A stretch of 39,554 nt of DNA. Source: Nanobdellota archaeon. Lineage in GTDB: Archaea > Nanobdellota > Nanobdellia > Pacearchaeales > GW2011-AR1. A program made the position numbers and the translations under genes. Location: assembly GCA_018817905.1 (NCBI GenBank), contig JAHISS010000107.1:1-39554 (forward strand). The letters run 5' to 3'. Below are positions 16,558 through 23,741 of this stretch, in pieces (positions within the stretch are counted from its first letter, which is position 1; the number at the start of each line of letters is the position of its first letter). A model generated the notes under the pieces. The model was not told the DNA's origin. It was given only the letters and a program-made list of their open reading frames with translations, and did no database searches.

Positions 16558-18126
16558 AGAATCCTGGTTTATCTTGTAAATTATGAGTGCTGGCTGACTG
16601 CTTTCTAAAAAATAAACTTGCGTAGGCACGACGGTTTCATTATGTCTCTGTGGCCAGTCATATGCCCAGTCCGAACTAGGTTGAAATATAGATAAAACCA
16701 AGTACTTGGGATTACTATTTTTTATAAAATCTGTGAAATTTTCTTCTGAACTGAACCAGTCCACATTATAAACTCGTCTCCCACTATAATAGGCATGCTG
16801 CGTCAAAGAAGAACTAATGATGATGTCGCTCTTGTTAGAATTCTCTTTAATCCATAACCCAGAATCCTTGACTTGCTGATAAGAATCTAATTTATTTCTT
16901 ACAATCATGTCTGCATGCTGCCATTGAGTGTAAACTCCCAAACAAAGAAAAACAAATATTAAGAATATTGAAAGATACTTTATCTTAAACATAGACTGAA
17001 CAAAATCTCCAAATTTGATAAGTCCTTTTGCTGTGAAGGCAAACATCCCTGGAAGAAGTGCGAAAAGCCATCTGTATTCAAAACCGCCCGCTCTTAAGAT
17101 AAATATAAAAAAGAATAGAAAACCAGCTATAAGAATTAAATTAAAAGTGTCTGCTTTATAGGAATTGTCTTCTACGTTTTTGTTTATCCTCTTTAAACCT
17201 TCTGGAAAGATAGCAATGCCACCTATAACCACAGTGACTCCTAAGAGAAATGCGTAGAATAAAACTGGAGGAATAAATGAAACTAACGACTGGTAGAATC
17301 CATAAAAAACTGAAGTAACGCCCCAATAAATTGGGGACTCATAATGATAAAACTGATTAACAAAGGCAAACCTGCGAGACAGAAAGTCCATAAAAATGTA
17401 ACCTGATATTACCAATCCGGTTAGACCTATTGCTGCAGAAATCCTGTATTTTTCTGGAATCTTATAAAAATGAATTATTACTAAAAATAATACGAGAATT
17501 GGGACAATGAATAGATTGCCTGACCTGAATAAAACACAAATAAGAATAAACAAAACAATCCATAGCAAAGCATATTTACTTTTAATAAAACTCCAATCTT
17601 CCTTTTTCAAGTAAACTTTAAACAAAATTATAATCGCTAAGAATTCAAAAATTAAAGACCAGTTTTCTGTATGAAACCGGTTGCTATAAAAAACATGTTC
17701 CCATAGCACTGTAAAAATTGCTGTAGATATTAAAGCGATTCTTTTATCTTTATACATTGCGCTTAATGCAAAATACAATAAGAAAATGGTGATTAGTGAA
17801 GGTATAAATGCTAGAAAAAATTTGAGAACAGTTTCATTGCTAACACCAATCATGTAAAATAAAGACGCTAAAAACGGAAAGCCGGGAAACCTATTAAGAG
17901 TGATGTGATATTCAAAGTTTGTGATTCCTGCAAAAGATTTTGCAATTGACATGTATTCTGCTTCGTCCCACCACAACGGTTGAGTTTTTGTTAAGAGAAA
18001 GTAATAAAACCTTATGGCAAATGCTAAAACGAGAATTCCCACTAAACATAGATTGTATGGGTTTTTCAGCCAATTTTTAATTTTTGTTTTTCTCTCTGAT
18101 AATTTTTCTTCTTCATCTGATTCCAT
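16552..18126 (-). CDS. GT39/PMT-like membrane glycosyltransferase
   Basis: A 524-residue GT-C type protein with about ten membrane helices and an early outer-loop motif PLWWDEAEY. This Asp-Glu pair is the catalytic/metal site of PMT, ArnT and related polyprenyl-phosphate-sugar users. The N terminus is short, acidic and cytoplasmic; the C-terminal 100 residues look soluble and include SSSLTQHAYYSGRRVYNVDW. Such enzymes use a dolichyl-phosphate sugar on the outer face, so the GT2 at 8816 could supply the donor. The ATG at 18126 is chosen over an in-frame TTG five codons upstream. A TATA-like site lies on its strand near 18170. Acceptor unknown. Confidence 0.8.
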   Translation of the reverse strand: MESDEEEKLSERKTKIKNWLKNPYNLCLVGILVLAFAIRFYYFLLTKTQPLWWDEAEYMSIAKSFAGITNFEYHITLNRFPGFPFLASLFYMIGVSNETVLKFFLAFIPSLITIFLLYFALSAMYKDKRIALISTAIFTVLWEHVFYSNRFHTENWSLIFEFLAIIILFKVYLKKEDWSFIKSKYALLWIVLFILICVLFRSGNLFIVPILVLFLVIIHFYKIPEKYRISAAIGLTGLVISGYIFMDFLSRRFAFVNQFYHYESPIYWGVTSVFYGFYQSLVSFIPPVLFYAFLLGVTVVIGGIAIFPEGLKRINKNVEDNSYKADTFNLILIAGFLFFFIFILRAGGFEYRWLFALLPGMFAFTAKGLIKFGDFVQSMFKIKYLSIFLIFVFLCLGVYTQWQHADMIVRNKLDSYQQVKDSGLWIKENSNKSDIIISSSLTQHAYYSGRRVYNVDWFSSEENFTDFIKNSNPKYLVLSIFQPSSDWAYDWPQRHNETVVPTQVYFLESSQPALIIYKINQDSL

Positions 18127-18165
18127 TGTTAATCTAAACAAATAGAGTTTTTATGTATTTCTAAA

Positions 18166-18188
18166 GTCTATATAAAACTTTTTAAATG
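18166..18188. promoter_or_regulatory. Overlapping divergent TATA boxes (GT39-like gene and ferredoxin)
   Basis: On the minus strand GTTTTATATAGAC (18166-18178) lies about 40 bases upstream of the ATG at 18126. On the plus strand ACTTTTTAAATG (18177-18188) is 20-31 bases before the ferredoxin ATG at 18208. The two sites touch, so the genes may compete for initiation factors. Confidence 0.45.
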
Positions 18189-18207
18189 CCTTTTGTTTTG
18201 TGGGGGT

Positions 18208-18393
18208 ATGTCTAAAAAAATAAAGATTGACGAGGAGAAATGCATTGGCTGCGGTTTGTGTGCTGAGTTGGCTCCTAAGAATTTTGAAATGCGCGGCGAT
18301 AAAGCTATTGTGAAAAAAGCAGCTGTTGAAAAAGCAGACGACGTGAATGGGGCGGTTGAGTCTTGCGCAGTCGAAGCCATATCTGTTTCATAG
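18208..18393 (+). CDS. Single-cluster 4Fe-4S ferredoxin (1)
   Basis: A 61-residue electron carrier. The cluster ligands are CIGCGLC (three cysteines) near the N terminus and the distant Cys in SCAVEA near the C terminus. The position that holds a fourth N-terminal cysteine in many relatives (involved in a disulfide in the Pyrococcus type) is Ala here (CAELAPKNF). The ATG at 18208 has GGGGGT just upstream and a TATA box at the right distance; the in-frame start at 18193 is less likely. It could feed electrons to the radical SAM enzymes nearby, but it may serve general metabolism. A paralogue lies at 20732. Confidence 0.9.
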   Translation: MSKKIKIDEEKCIGCGLCAELAPKNFEMRGDKAIVKKAAVEKADDVNGAVESCAVEAISVS

Positions 18394-18404
18394 AATTTAG
18401 GATT

Positions 18405-19802
18405 TTAATTTGATTTAATTTTTTCAATTATGCTTGAGGAAGATTTTCCTTCGACAGGAGGAATGAATTTTATTTGCCCACGGAAGTTTTCTATAATTTT
18501 TCTTTCTTCTTGGTCAATTGAATCTAAACTGTAATCGCCGCCTTTGACAAAAATATCTGGCTGGAATTCTGCTAAGTACTTTTCAACAGTTAATTCTGGA
18601 AAAACAATTATGTTATCGACAAATTCTAATGAGGACAAAATTTCTGCCCGCTCATTTTCTGTCTGAATTGGCCTCCCTTCTCCTTTTATTTTTCTTACAG
18701 AATCGTCTGAATTAATCCCTACAATCAGAACATCGCCTAATTTTTTTGCTTCTTTTAGATAGTGCAGGTGCCCTATGTGGAGCAAATCAAAGCACCCGTT
18801 CGCCCATACTAATTTTTTTCCTTTTCGTTTTAGGTCAGTCACCTCTGATTTTAAGCGATTAAAATCCAATATCTTTTTTTCTCCGGAAATAGCCTTGTCT
18901 GTTAATTCTTTTAAGCTAACAGAATAAGTCCCTGTTTTTTCCACCGCTATTCCCGCGGCGTGGTTTGCTATGATTGCTGCTTCGCTTAGGCGTGCTCCTG
19001 CAGCTACGGCAAGTGCAAGCGCTGCAATTGCGCTGTCTCCTGCGCCAGTTACGTCATATACTGCCCTGGCATAAGTTGGAATTTCAAGATACTGGTCGGA
19101 AAATAAAGACATCCCTTCTTTTCCGCGAGTCACTAAAACATTTGTTTCTAGATTTTCCCGAAGGATTTCCCCAGATTTTTTTAAGTCTGAACAAAGAGCC
19201 ATTTCTTTAGCTTCTTTTTCGTTTGGAGAGATAAGAAATACTCCCTTGTATAACTCTTTATTTTTAGGTTTTGGATCTACGATTATTTTGTTTTTGAAAG
19301 CGCTTAACGTCTTAATGAGTCCATAATTTACTGCTCCCTTTGCATAGTCTGAAATCAAAATAATTTTCGCTTCTCTTATTTCATTTATCATTTTTTCTTT
19401 TGTTGTTTCGCTGAAACTTTTTTCTGAAGTTTCTTCCTTGTCGCAACGCAACAACTGTTGTTCTCCCCCGATAATTCTTGTTTTCTGAGTTGTGACTTGG
19501 TTTTCATCTAAAAAATATGCAATTCCTTTCTCTTTTAATAATTCTTTTACAATTTCTGCGTTTTTGTCCTTGCCGACAAAACCGAAAAGTGAAACGCGGC
19601 CACCCAATGAAACGACGTTTGATGCAACATTTGCAGCCCCGCCAAGCTCGTTAAATTCGTTCTCTAAGGAAACAATCGGGACTGGCGCTTCTGGGTTGAT
19701 GCGTGAAACATTTCCCTGCAAATATCTGTCAAGCATTACGTCTCCAATTATCACTATTTTCGTGCCCCTAAAATTGGAAAGAATTTTGTTTATGTTTTTC
19801 AT
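18405..19802 (-). CDS. hldE: Bifunctional D-glycero-heptose-7-phosphate kinase / heptose-1-phosphate adenylyltransferase
   Basis: Makes ADP-heptose in two steps. Residues 1-315 are a PfkB/ribokinase-type kinase with NELGGAANVASN (51-62) and the anion-hole motif GAGD (253-256). Residues 330-465 are a cytidylyltransferase-like domain with GCFDLLHIGH (336-345) and the later VKGGDYS. Both halves look intact and the 465-residue length matches bacterial HldE/RfaE. ADP-heptose is mainly known from Gram-negative LPS and is unusual in archaea. The partners GmhA and GmhB are not in the window, but two GT9 proteins are (22264, 38392). Its ATG overlaps the stop of a small upstream ORF (TAATG). Sugar specificity might differ from classical heptose. 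Confidence 0.9.
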   Translation of the reverse strand: MKNINKILSNFRGTKIVIIGDVMLDRYLQGNVSRINPEAPVPIVSLENEFNELGGAANVASNVVSLGGRVSLFGFVGKDKNAEIVKELLKEKGIAYFLDENQVTTQKTRIIGGEQQLLRCDKEETSEKSFSETTKEKMINEIREAKIILISDYAKGAVNYGLIKTLSAFKNKIIVDPKPKNKELYKGVFLISPNEKEAKEMALCSDLKKSGEILRENLETNVLVTRGKEGMSLFSDQYLEIPTYARAVYDVTGAGDSAIAALALAVAAGARLSEAAIIANHAAGIAVEKTGTYSVSLKELTDKAISGEKKILDFNRLKSEVTDLKRKGKKLVWANGCFDLLHIGHLHYLKEAKKLGDVLIVGINSDDSVRKIKGEGRPIQTENERAEILSSLEFVDNIIVFPELTVEKYLAEFQPDIFVKGGDYSLDSIDQEERKIIENFRGQIKFIPPVEGKSSSSIIEKIKSN

Positions 19803-20005
19803 TACATCGGGTCCTCAAAATTTAATTGATAAGAAATCCCTTCAGCTTGCTGCGATTGCGAAAATGCCGCCCAACTCCCCGCGATTATCACATCTGATAA
19901 TTTGTGTTGATGGGGGCTGCTTTTTGATTTTATCTGAATATTCCGCAGTCTTTCTGCGATTGGGAGTTTTATTAAATCTTTTTGTGGGTTTGTTTTTGAT
20001 GGCAT
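19802..20005 (-). CDS. Small ORF coupled to hldE, unknown function
   Basis: A 67-residue ORF starting MPSKTNPQKDLIKLPIAE and ending FEDPM. Its TAA overlaps the hldE ATG (ATGTAATG), the layout of translational coupling. The DNA is homologous to the rpe leader at 1631-1781. It is polar, with no membrane helix, cysteine motif or recognised domain. Because nucleotide similarity to the rpe leader exceeds peptide similarity, the conserved part may act as RNA or DNA rather than protein. Confidence 0.35.
   Translation of the reverse strand: MPSKTNPQKDLIKLPIAERLRNIQIKSKSSPHQHKLSDVIIAGSWAAFSQSQQAEGISYQLNFEDPM
19884..19901. repeat. Perfect hairpin inside the hldE leader
   Basis: ATTATCA and TGATAAT form a 7-bp stem with a four-base loop. 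On the transcribed strand a second small stem, CGCAG/CTGCG around AAAGA, lies upstream near 19943-19957. They might form a structured leader, but no known riboswitch is recognised. Confidence 0.35.
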
Positions 20006-20038
20006 TTTATTATTGATACTTTTACTTTATGGAGTTGT

Positions 20039-20680
20039 TCATTTTGTGCTTTCGACTCTTTTCCAAGCATCTTGGTATTCCTTTTTTAATATTCTCGTGT
20101 GATAGAAAACGAGCATCCAGATATATAACCTTGTGGGGAATAATGCCAAGGTGTAAATTATTTCTTTAAAGCTCTCTGGGTAAAAAATTGCCCTGTGTCC
20201 TTCTATTAATTCATTTTTGAAAGATTTTGTTCTTGGTATTTTTTTTATGTTTACGTATTTTCTTGTTGCTTCGTGCCCCTTGGCTGTTCGCTTTTTTTGT
20301 TCTATGAAGTCGTGAAGATTTTTTGGGAAAGTGACGTACACTACTGCACTCGGGACGTAGGATATCTTGTATCCTTTTTCTCTGAACAAATAAGAGATAA
20401 CTGTGTCTTCTGGTATGTCTAATGGGAATTTTTTTATAACGTTGTTCCTGAATGCCCAAAAGTAACCAGAGCATTCTAGAAATTTTTTCTTTCTGAATCT
20501 CTTTAATCTTGCTTTGTGCGCGCCGACGTCGCATAAGAGGTGCGACCAATAACCAAAGATGTTTTCTTTAGAATCTATAGAGACCGGCCTCCCAGACACG
20601 CACCCCACTCCAGCGTCTTTAAAAGGTTCTAAAAGATATTTTAAACAATTTGATTTTACGTAAACAAACCTAGTTTTTAT
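20039..20680 (-). pseudogene. GT2 glycosyltransferase, 5'-truncated
   Basis: The frame is open back to a stop at 20681-20683 and aligns throughout with the intact GT2 at 23725-24630: VYVKSNCLKYLLEPFKD matches VYVSDNVLEEILKKFKD, then GCVSGRPVSI matches GCVTGKPVSI, and FLECSGYFWAFR matches FFECSGYLFAIR. The first 90 or so residues of the paralogue, including the nucleotide-binding strands and its Asp-Gly-Asp metal motif, are missing; the break comes right after where that motif would be. The earliest start is a GTG inside the domain. Without the donor site it should be inactive. The truncation point abuts the ferredoxin promoter. Confidence 0.8.
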
Positions 20681-20700
20681 TTATTCCTATTTGTGGTAAA

Positions 20701-20710
20701 ACTTTTTAAA
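20701..20710 (+). promoter_or_regulatory. TATA box of ferredoxin 2
   Basis: ACTTTTTAAA is 22-31 bases before the ATG at 20732 and identical in its core to the promoter of ferredoxin 1 (18177). An AAAGGG ribosome-site-like run follows. Confidence 0.5.
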
Positions 20711-20731
20711 GGGCTTTTTCTTTTAAAGGGC

Positions 20732-20917
20732 ATGGTGAAGAAAATAAAAATTGACCAGGAAAAATGCATCGGCTGTGGTCTTTGCCTTAGCATTTGTAGT
20801 GAATATTTTGATATGAAAGATGACAAGGCTGTTGTAAAAAAATCAGATATTGAAAAGAAAGATAGTTTGAAAGAGGCTATAACCTCGTGCCCTGTTGAAG
20901 CAATAAAGACTTTTTAA
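20732..20917 (+). CDS. Single-cluster 4Fe-4S ferredoxin (2)
   Basis: A 61-residue paralogue of the ferredoxin at 18208, starting MVKKIKIDQEKCIGCG. Ligands are CIGCGLC and the Cys of SCPVEA. Unlike the first copy it keeps the extra N-terminal cysteine (CLSICSEYF), which has no clear second cysteine for a disulfide. The ATG is chosen by the TATA spacing and the paralogue alignment; the frame is open 13 codons further upstream. Two similar carriers in one locus with several radical SAM enzymes may have different partners, but this is a guess. Confidence 0.88.
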   Translation: MVKKIKIDQEKCIGCGLCLSICSEYFDMKDDKAVVKKSDIEKKDSLKEAITSCPVEAIKTF

Positions 20918-20956
20918 GTTTCTATTGTTTTGATGGTAAACTGTATAAATTCATGA

Positions 20957-21073
20957 CGTCTGTTGCTTCTTAAAAAAGTTTTGGAAAAATTAACTGAAGA
21001 AATTTTAATAGAAATTAATAATAGGCCCGTAAAGAGAAATCCTGCAGGGTCATATCGAAATGCAATTTGTTTA
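20957..21073 (+). pseudogene. ORF remnant interrupted by the IS5-family element
   Basis: From just after a TGA at 20954 an open frame reads LLKKVLEKLTEEILIEINN, then RPVKRNPAGSYRNAICL up to the insertion site, with no ATG. The IS sits exactly on a codon boundary and the frame ends at a TGA in the IS. It has protein-like composition and its Asn-Arg-Pro-containing end faintly recalls a transposase C terminus. I do not recognise it with any confidence. Confidence 0.3.
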
Positions 21074-21088
21074 GAGAACTTTGCAAAA

Positions 21089-21108
21089 TTCGGTCGTTGA
21101 CGACCGAA
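21089..21108 (+). repeat. Hairpin near the left IS end
   Basis: TTCGGTCG and CGACCGAA form a perfect 8-bp stem around TTGA, 15 bases inside the left inverted repeat and upstream of the transposase gene. Such hairpins can block read-through transcription from outside or sequester translation signals. Confidence 0.6.
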
Positions 21109-21153
21109 AAATCTAATTAGTCTGATGTTTTTATTTTAGTGAAAGAGGATAGA

Positions 21154-22068
21154 ATGGAATCACTAATCGATTTTGCTTTGCAAGAGAAATATGCGAGAGT
21201 CAAAAAACTTCGCTCAAGACTTGAAGACATGAACAAATTAATTGAGTGGAATAAATTTCTCCCACTTTTTCCGCAACGAGCAACGCTCGTCGGAAGACCT
21301 AATTATGAAAAAATTCTGATGACAAAATTAATGTTTCTGCAAGGATGGTACACACTTAGCGACGAGGAATTAGAATTTCAAGTTAATGACAGATTAAGTT
21401 TCCAACAGTTTTTGGGTTTCCCAAAAACTGTTCCCGATTATTCAACTGTATGGAGATTCAGGGAAGCATTAACACAAGATGATACAATGGATAAACTTTG
21501 GGATGAATTGCAACGACAGATTGATGAGAAAAATATTAAAGTTGAGAAGGGCGTTATCCAAGATGCGACGTTTATAGTCGCTGATCCGGGAAAGACTAAA
21601 TCAGGAATGGATGAAAGAGGACAAGCAGCTAAGACATCGCGTTCACGCGATGGTAGTTGGACAAAAAAAGGAGAGAAAAGTTATTTCGGTTACAAAGCTC
21701 ACACAAAAACAGAAAGAGGTTCAAAAATTGTAAAAGACATTGCCGTCACGACGGCAAAAGTTCATGATGGGGCGATTGACTTAGCGGTAGCCAGCGATGT
21801 CATGTATCGCGATAGGGGTTATACTGGAATTAAAACAAAAGCAAAAGGCGATGCCACGATGAAACGTGGCAACTTGTCTGTTAAAGACAAGTTGAGAAAC
21901 AAAAGAATTCAACTGAAAAGAAACCAAGGCGAACATCCATACGGAACAATCAGCAGGTCTTTCCATGGAGGATCTACAAAATTGACGACGGTTAAACGCG
22001 TGTTTGTCCAACAAGCGTTTGTTTTCATGGCTTACAATCTTTTCAGACTAGGATTCCTGTTGAGATAA
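21154..22068 (+). CDS. IS5-family DDE transposase
   Basis: A 304-residue transposase with an N-terminal DUF772-like segment (RPNYEKILMTKLMFLQGWYT, then PDYSTVWRFREAL) and a DDE domain. The first acidic residue is in VIQDATFI, the second in YRDRGYTG, and the Glu is in NQGEHPYGTI, with YFGYKAHTKTE between. All catalytic positions appear present and the frame is unbroken. The ATG at 21154 is preferred to the GTG at 21139 because AGAGGAT sits at Shine-Dalgarno distance before it. It lies within matched inverted repeats, so it is probably active. Confidence 0.92.
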   Translation: MESLIDFALQEKYARVKKLRSRLEDMNKLIEWNKFLPLFPQRATLVGRPNYEKILMTKLMFLQGWYTLSDEELEFQVNDRLSFQQFLGFPKTVPDYSTVWRFREALTQDDTMDKLWDELQRQIDEKNIKVEKGVIQDATFIVADPGKTKSGMDERGQAAKTSRSRDGSWTKKGEKSYFGYKAHTKTERGSKIVKDIAVTTAKVHDGAIDLAVASDVMYRDRGYTGIKTKAKGDATMKRGNLSVKDKLRNKRIQLKRNQGEHPYGTISRSFHGGSTKLTTVKRVFVQQAFVFMAYNLFRLGFLLR

Positions 22069-22137
22069 TAGCGGTAGCTCTGAAGAAAATTCCTGAATAG
22101 AGAGAATCAACGTGTAAGTTTGTTTGCGGATAACGAT

Positions 22138-22162
22138 AAAATTTGGGCAAAGCCCAAATTTT
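22138..22162. terminator. Strong hairpin downstream of the transposase gene
   Basis: AAAATTTGGGC and GCCCAAATTTT pair perfectly over 11 bp with a three-base AAA loop, inside the IS and 70 bases after the transposase stop. It probably ends transposase transcription or shields the element; its symmetry means it would work in either direction. Confidence 0.65.
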
Positions 22163-22263
22163 CTGTATTTGGTTTTTGTTTTCAAATTATTTGTTGAAAA
22201 TTGAATTATTCAAAGTTCTCTTTATATCGGCATATGTTTTTTAAATTACATAAACCTACTTGC

Positions 22264-23277
22264 CTAATCGGACAACTTTTCTGTTTGACATATGCCTGCT
22301 TCGAGGGCAAATAACACTTCTTCAGCAGTTATGCTTTTTGTTAACTCCTCCGAATATTGGTCCATCTTTTCTGGGAAAAAATCGTGCAGTATTGGAGAGA
22401 CTACTTTCGTTAGGAAGCCGTATGATTCAACTTCGTTAGGGGACGTGCAGAAAAATAATCCTATCGTGGGTTTTTTCAAAGCAATAGAAACATGCAACGG
22501 AAAACTATCTGAACAAATTATGGCTCTGCAAAGATTTACCAAGGCGATAAATTGCCCGCCTGTGTTTTTTGGATTGTTTCTACACACAGACACTCCGTCT
22601 TTTTCTAAAGCCCTTACAAATTTTTTGTGTTTTTCTGTTTCGTCTGGACCTCCAAAGATTAAAATGTCATGATTTTTCTCTCTGGCTTTTTTTATGAATT
22701 CTTTAATCCTCTCCTCATGCCAAACTTTAGATGGCCATCTGGGGGATGCACCCAGATGGATCCCTAGAAGGTTTTCCTTTTGGATATTGTTAGTTTTAAC
22801 AAATTCTTCGGCGTATTCGACATCCTTTTTGTTTAGCACCATCTCTGCGAGTTCTTTATTGTTGGGTAATTCTGCAGCCATGAACATCATTTCCTGATAA
22901 GTCTTGGTGTTTGTTTTTTTAAGTTCATCATCAAACAAAGTGTTTAGATAATATTCTGCACCAACATTGTATGCTGCGGGGTATCCGGCTTCTGAAAAAA
23001 ACCCGAATTTTTCTTTTGCTTTTATTTTGTTAGCGAGTGCTGTTGCATATTCGTCTATATCAAAATTGTAAAGAATGTCAAATTCTTCTTTGCTTTCAAA
23101 AGGCACGGTGAATAACTGGTCAATGTATTGAATTCCAGATAAAATTTCTTTTACGTTGTCTTTTGTTATCCACTTGATTTTTGAGTCTTTATATTTATCC
23201 TTTATTGACCTTACAATGGGTAATGTTCTGACTACGTCTCCCTTTGCACCAAGTTTAATTATTACTATTTTTCTCAT
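22264..23277 (-). CDS. GT9 heptosyltransferase-like glycosyltransferase (1)
   Basis: A GT-B protein of 337 residues in the ADP-heptose:LPS heptosyltransferase family. The N terminus MRKIVIIKLGAKGDVVRTLP is the family acceptor-domain signature; the C-terminal half has GIHLGASPRWPSKVWHEER and ICSDSFPLHVSIALKKP, where family members bind the ADP-sugar. It is consistent with use of an ADP-heptose made by HldE, but other donors are possible. It reads toward the IS5 element, whose edge is 44 bases past its stop. No operon partner on its strand. Confidence 0.87.
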   Translation of the reverse strand: MRKIVIIKLGAKGDVVRTLPIVRSIKDKYKDSKIKWITKDNVKEILSGIQYIDQLFTVPFESKEEFDILYNFDIDEYATALANKIKAKEKFGFFSEAGYPAAYNVGAEYYLNTLFDDELKKTNTKTYQEMMFMAAELPNNKELAEMVLNKKDVEYAEEFVKTNNIQKENLLGIHLGASPRWPSKVWHEERIKEFIKKAREKNHDILIFGGPDETEKHKKFVRALEKDGVSVCRNNPKNTGGQFIALVNLCRAIICSDSFPLHVSIALKKPTIGLFFCTSPNEVESYGFLTKVVSPILHDFFPEKMDQYSEELTKSITAEEVLFALEAGICQTEKLSD

Positions 23278-23296
23278 GCAGATAAAGTGAAGACAG

Positions 23297-23307
23297 AGTT
23301 TTTAAAG
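23297..23307 (+). promoter_or_regulatory. TATA box of the deoxyribosyltransferase gene
   Basis: AGTTTTTAAAG lies 21-31 bases before the ATG at 23328. Confidence 0.45.
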
Positions 23308-23327
23308 ATGGGTGTTTAGGGAATTTA

Positions 23328-23741
23328 ATGAAAATTTATATTGCCGGAAAGGTGCGAAATGCGCAGGAAAGAGCCGATTTAGAAGAGATAGACTCTTTAT
23401 GCAAGTCTCTTGGTTTTAAAACATTTCTTCCGCACAGAGATGTTGGTCTTGCTAAAGGTATTGAGGATGTCAAAAGAATATTCGGTGGCGATATAACCGA
23501 AGGTTTCAAAAATGTGGACATTGTTGTGGCGGTTCTTGATGGTCTGCATGTCGGTGCAGGAACCGCATGGGAGATAGGTTATGCTTATGCAAAAGGAATT
23601 CCCGCAATCGGCATTAAAACCGACGAAAAAGTCGAAGAAGCATTAGAATATCTAAGCGCAATTCTGATTGGATCTATGGAGATTGTCAGTTCGATGAAAG
23701 AATTGAAAGACAAGTTGTCTCGATTTAATCAAGCGTCCTAG
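23328..23741 (+). CDS. Nucleoside 2-deoxyribosyltransferase-like protein
   Basis: A 137-residue Rossmann-like protein of the nucleoside 2-deoxyribosyltransferase family, which exchanges or hydrolyses the base of deoxynucleosides or deoxynucleotides for salvage. It starts MKIYIAGKVRNAQERAD, has CKSLGFKTFLPHRD, and the catalytic Glu in GAGTAWEIGYAYAKG. Some family members are DNPH1-like nucleotide hydrolases, which cannot be separated here. Its last 17 bases overlap the convergent GT2 gene. Confidence 0.82.
   Translation: MKIYIAGKVRNAQERADLEEIDSLCKSLGFKTFLPHRDVGLAKGIEDVKRIFGGDITEGFKNVDIVVAVLDGLHVGAGTAWEIGYAYAKGIPAIGIKTDEKVEEALEYLSAILIGSMEIVSSMKELKDKLSRFNQAS

Larger units (their letters stand above)
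21074..22220 (+). mobile_element. Complete IS5-family insertion sequence
   Basis: The element is 1147 bp. Its ends are inverted repeats: GAGAACTTTGCAAAATTC on the left and, read inward from the right, GAGAACTTTGAATAATTC, with 16 of 18 positions equal. Directly outside, TTTA is present on both sides (21070-21073 and 22221-22224), a 4-bp target duplication. One transposase gene fills most of it. Intact ends and a clean duplication suggest recent insertion. It landed between ferredoxin 2 and the 3' end of the heptosyltransferase gene at 22264 without cutting either. Confidence 0.92.
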
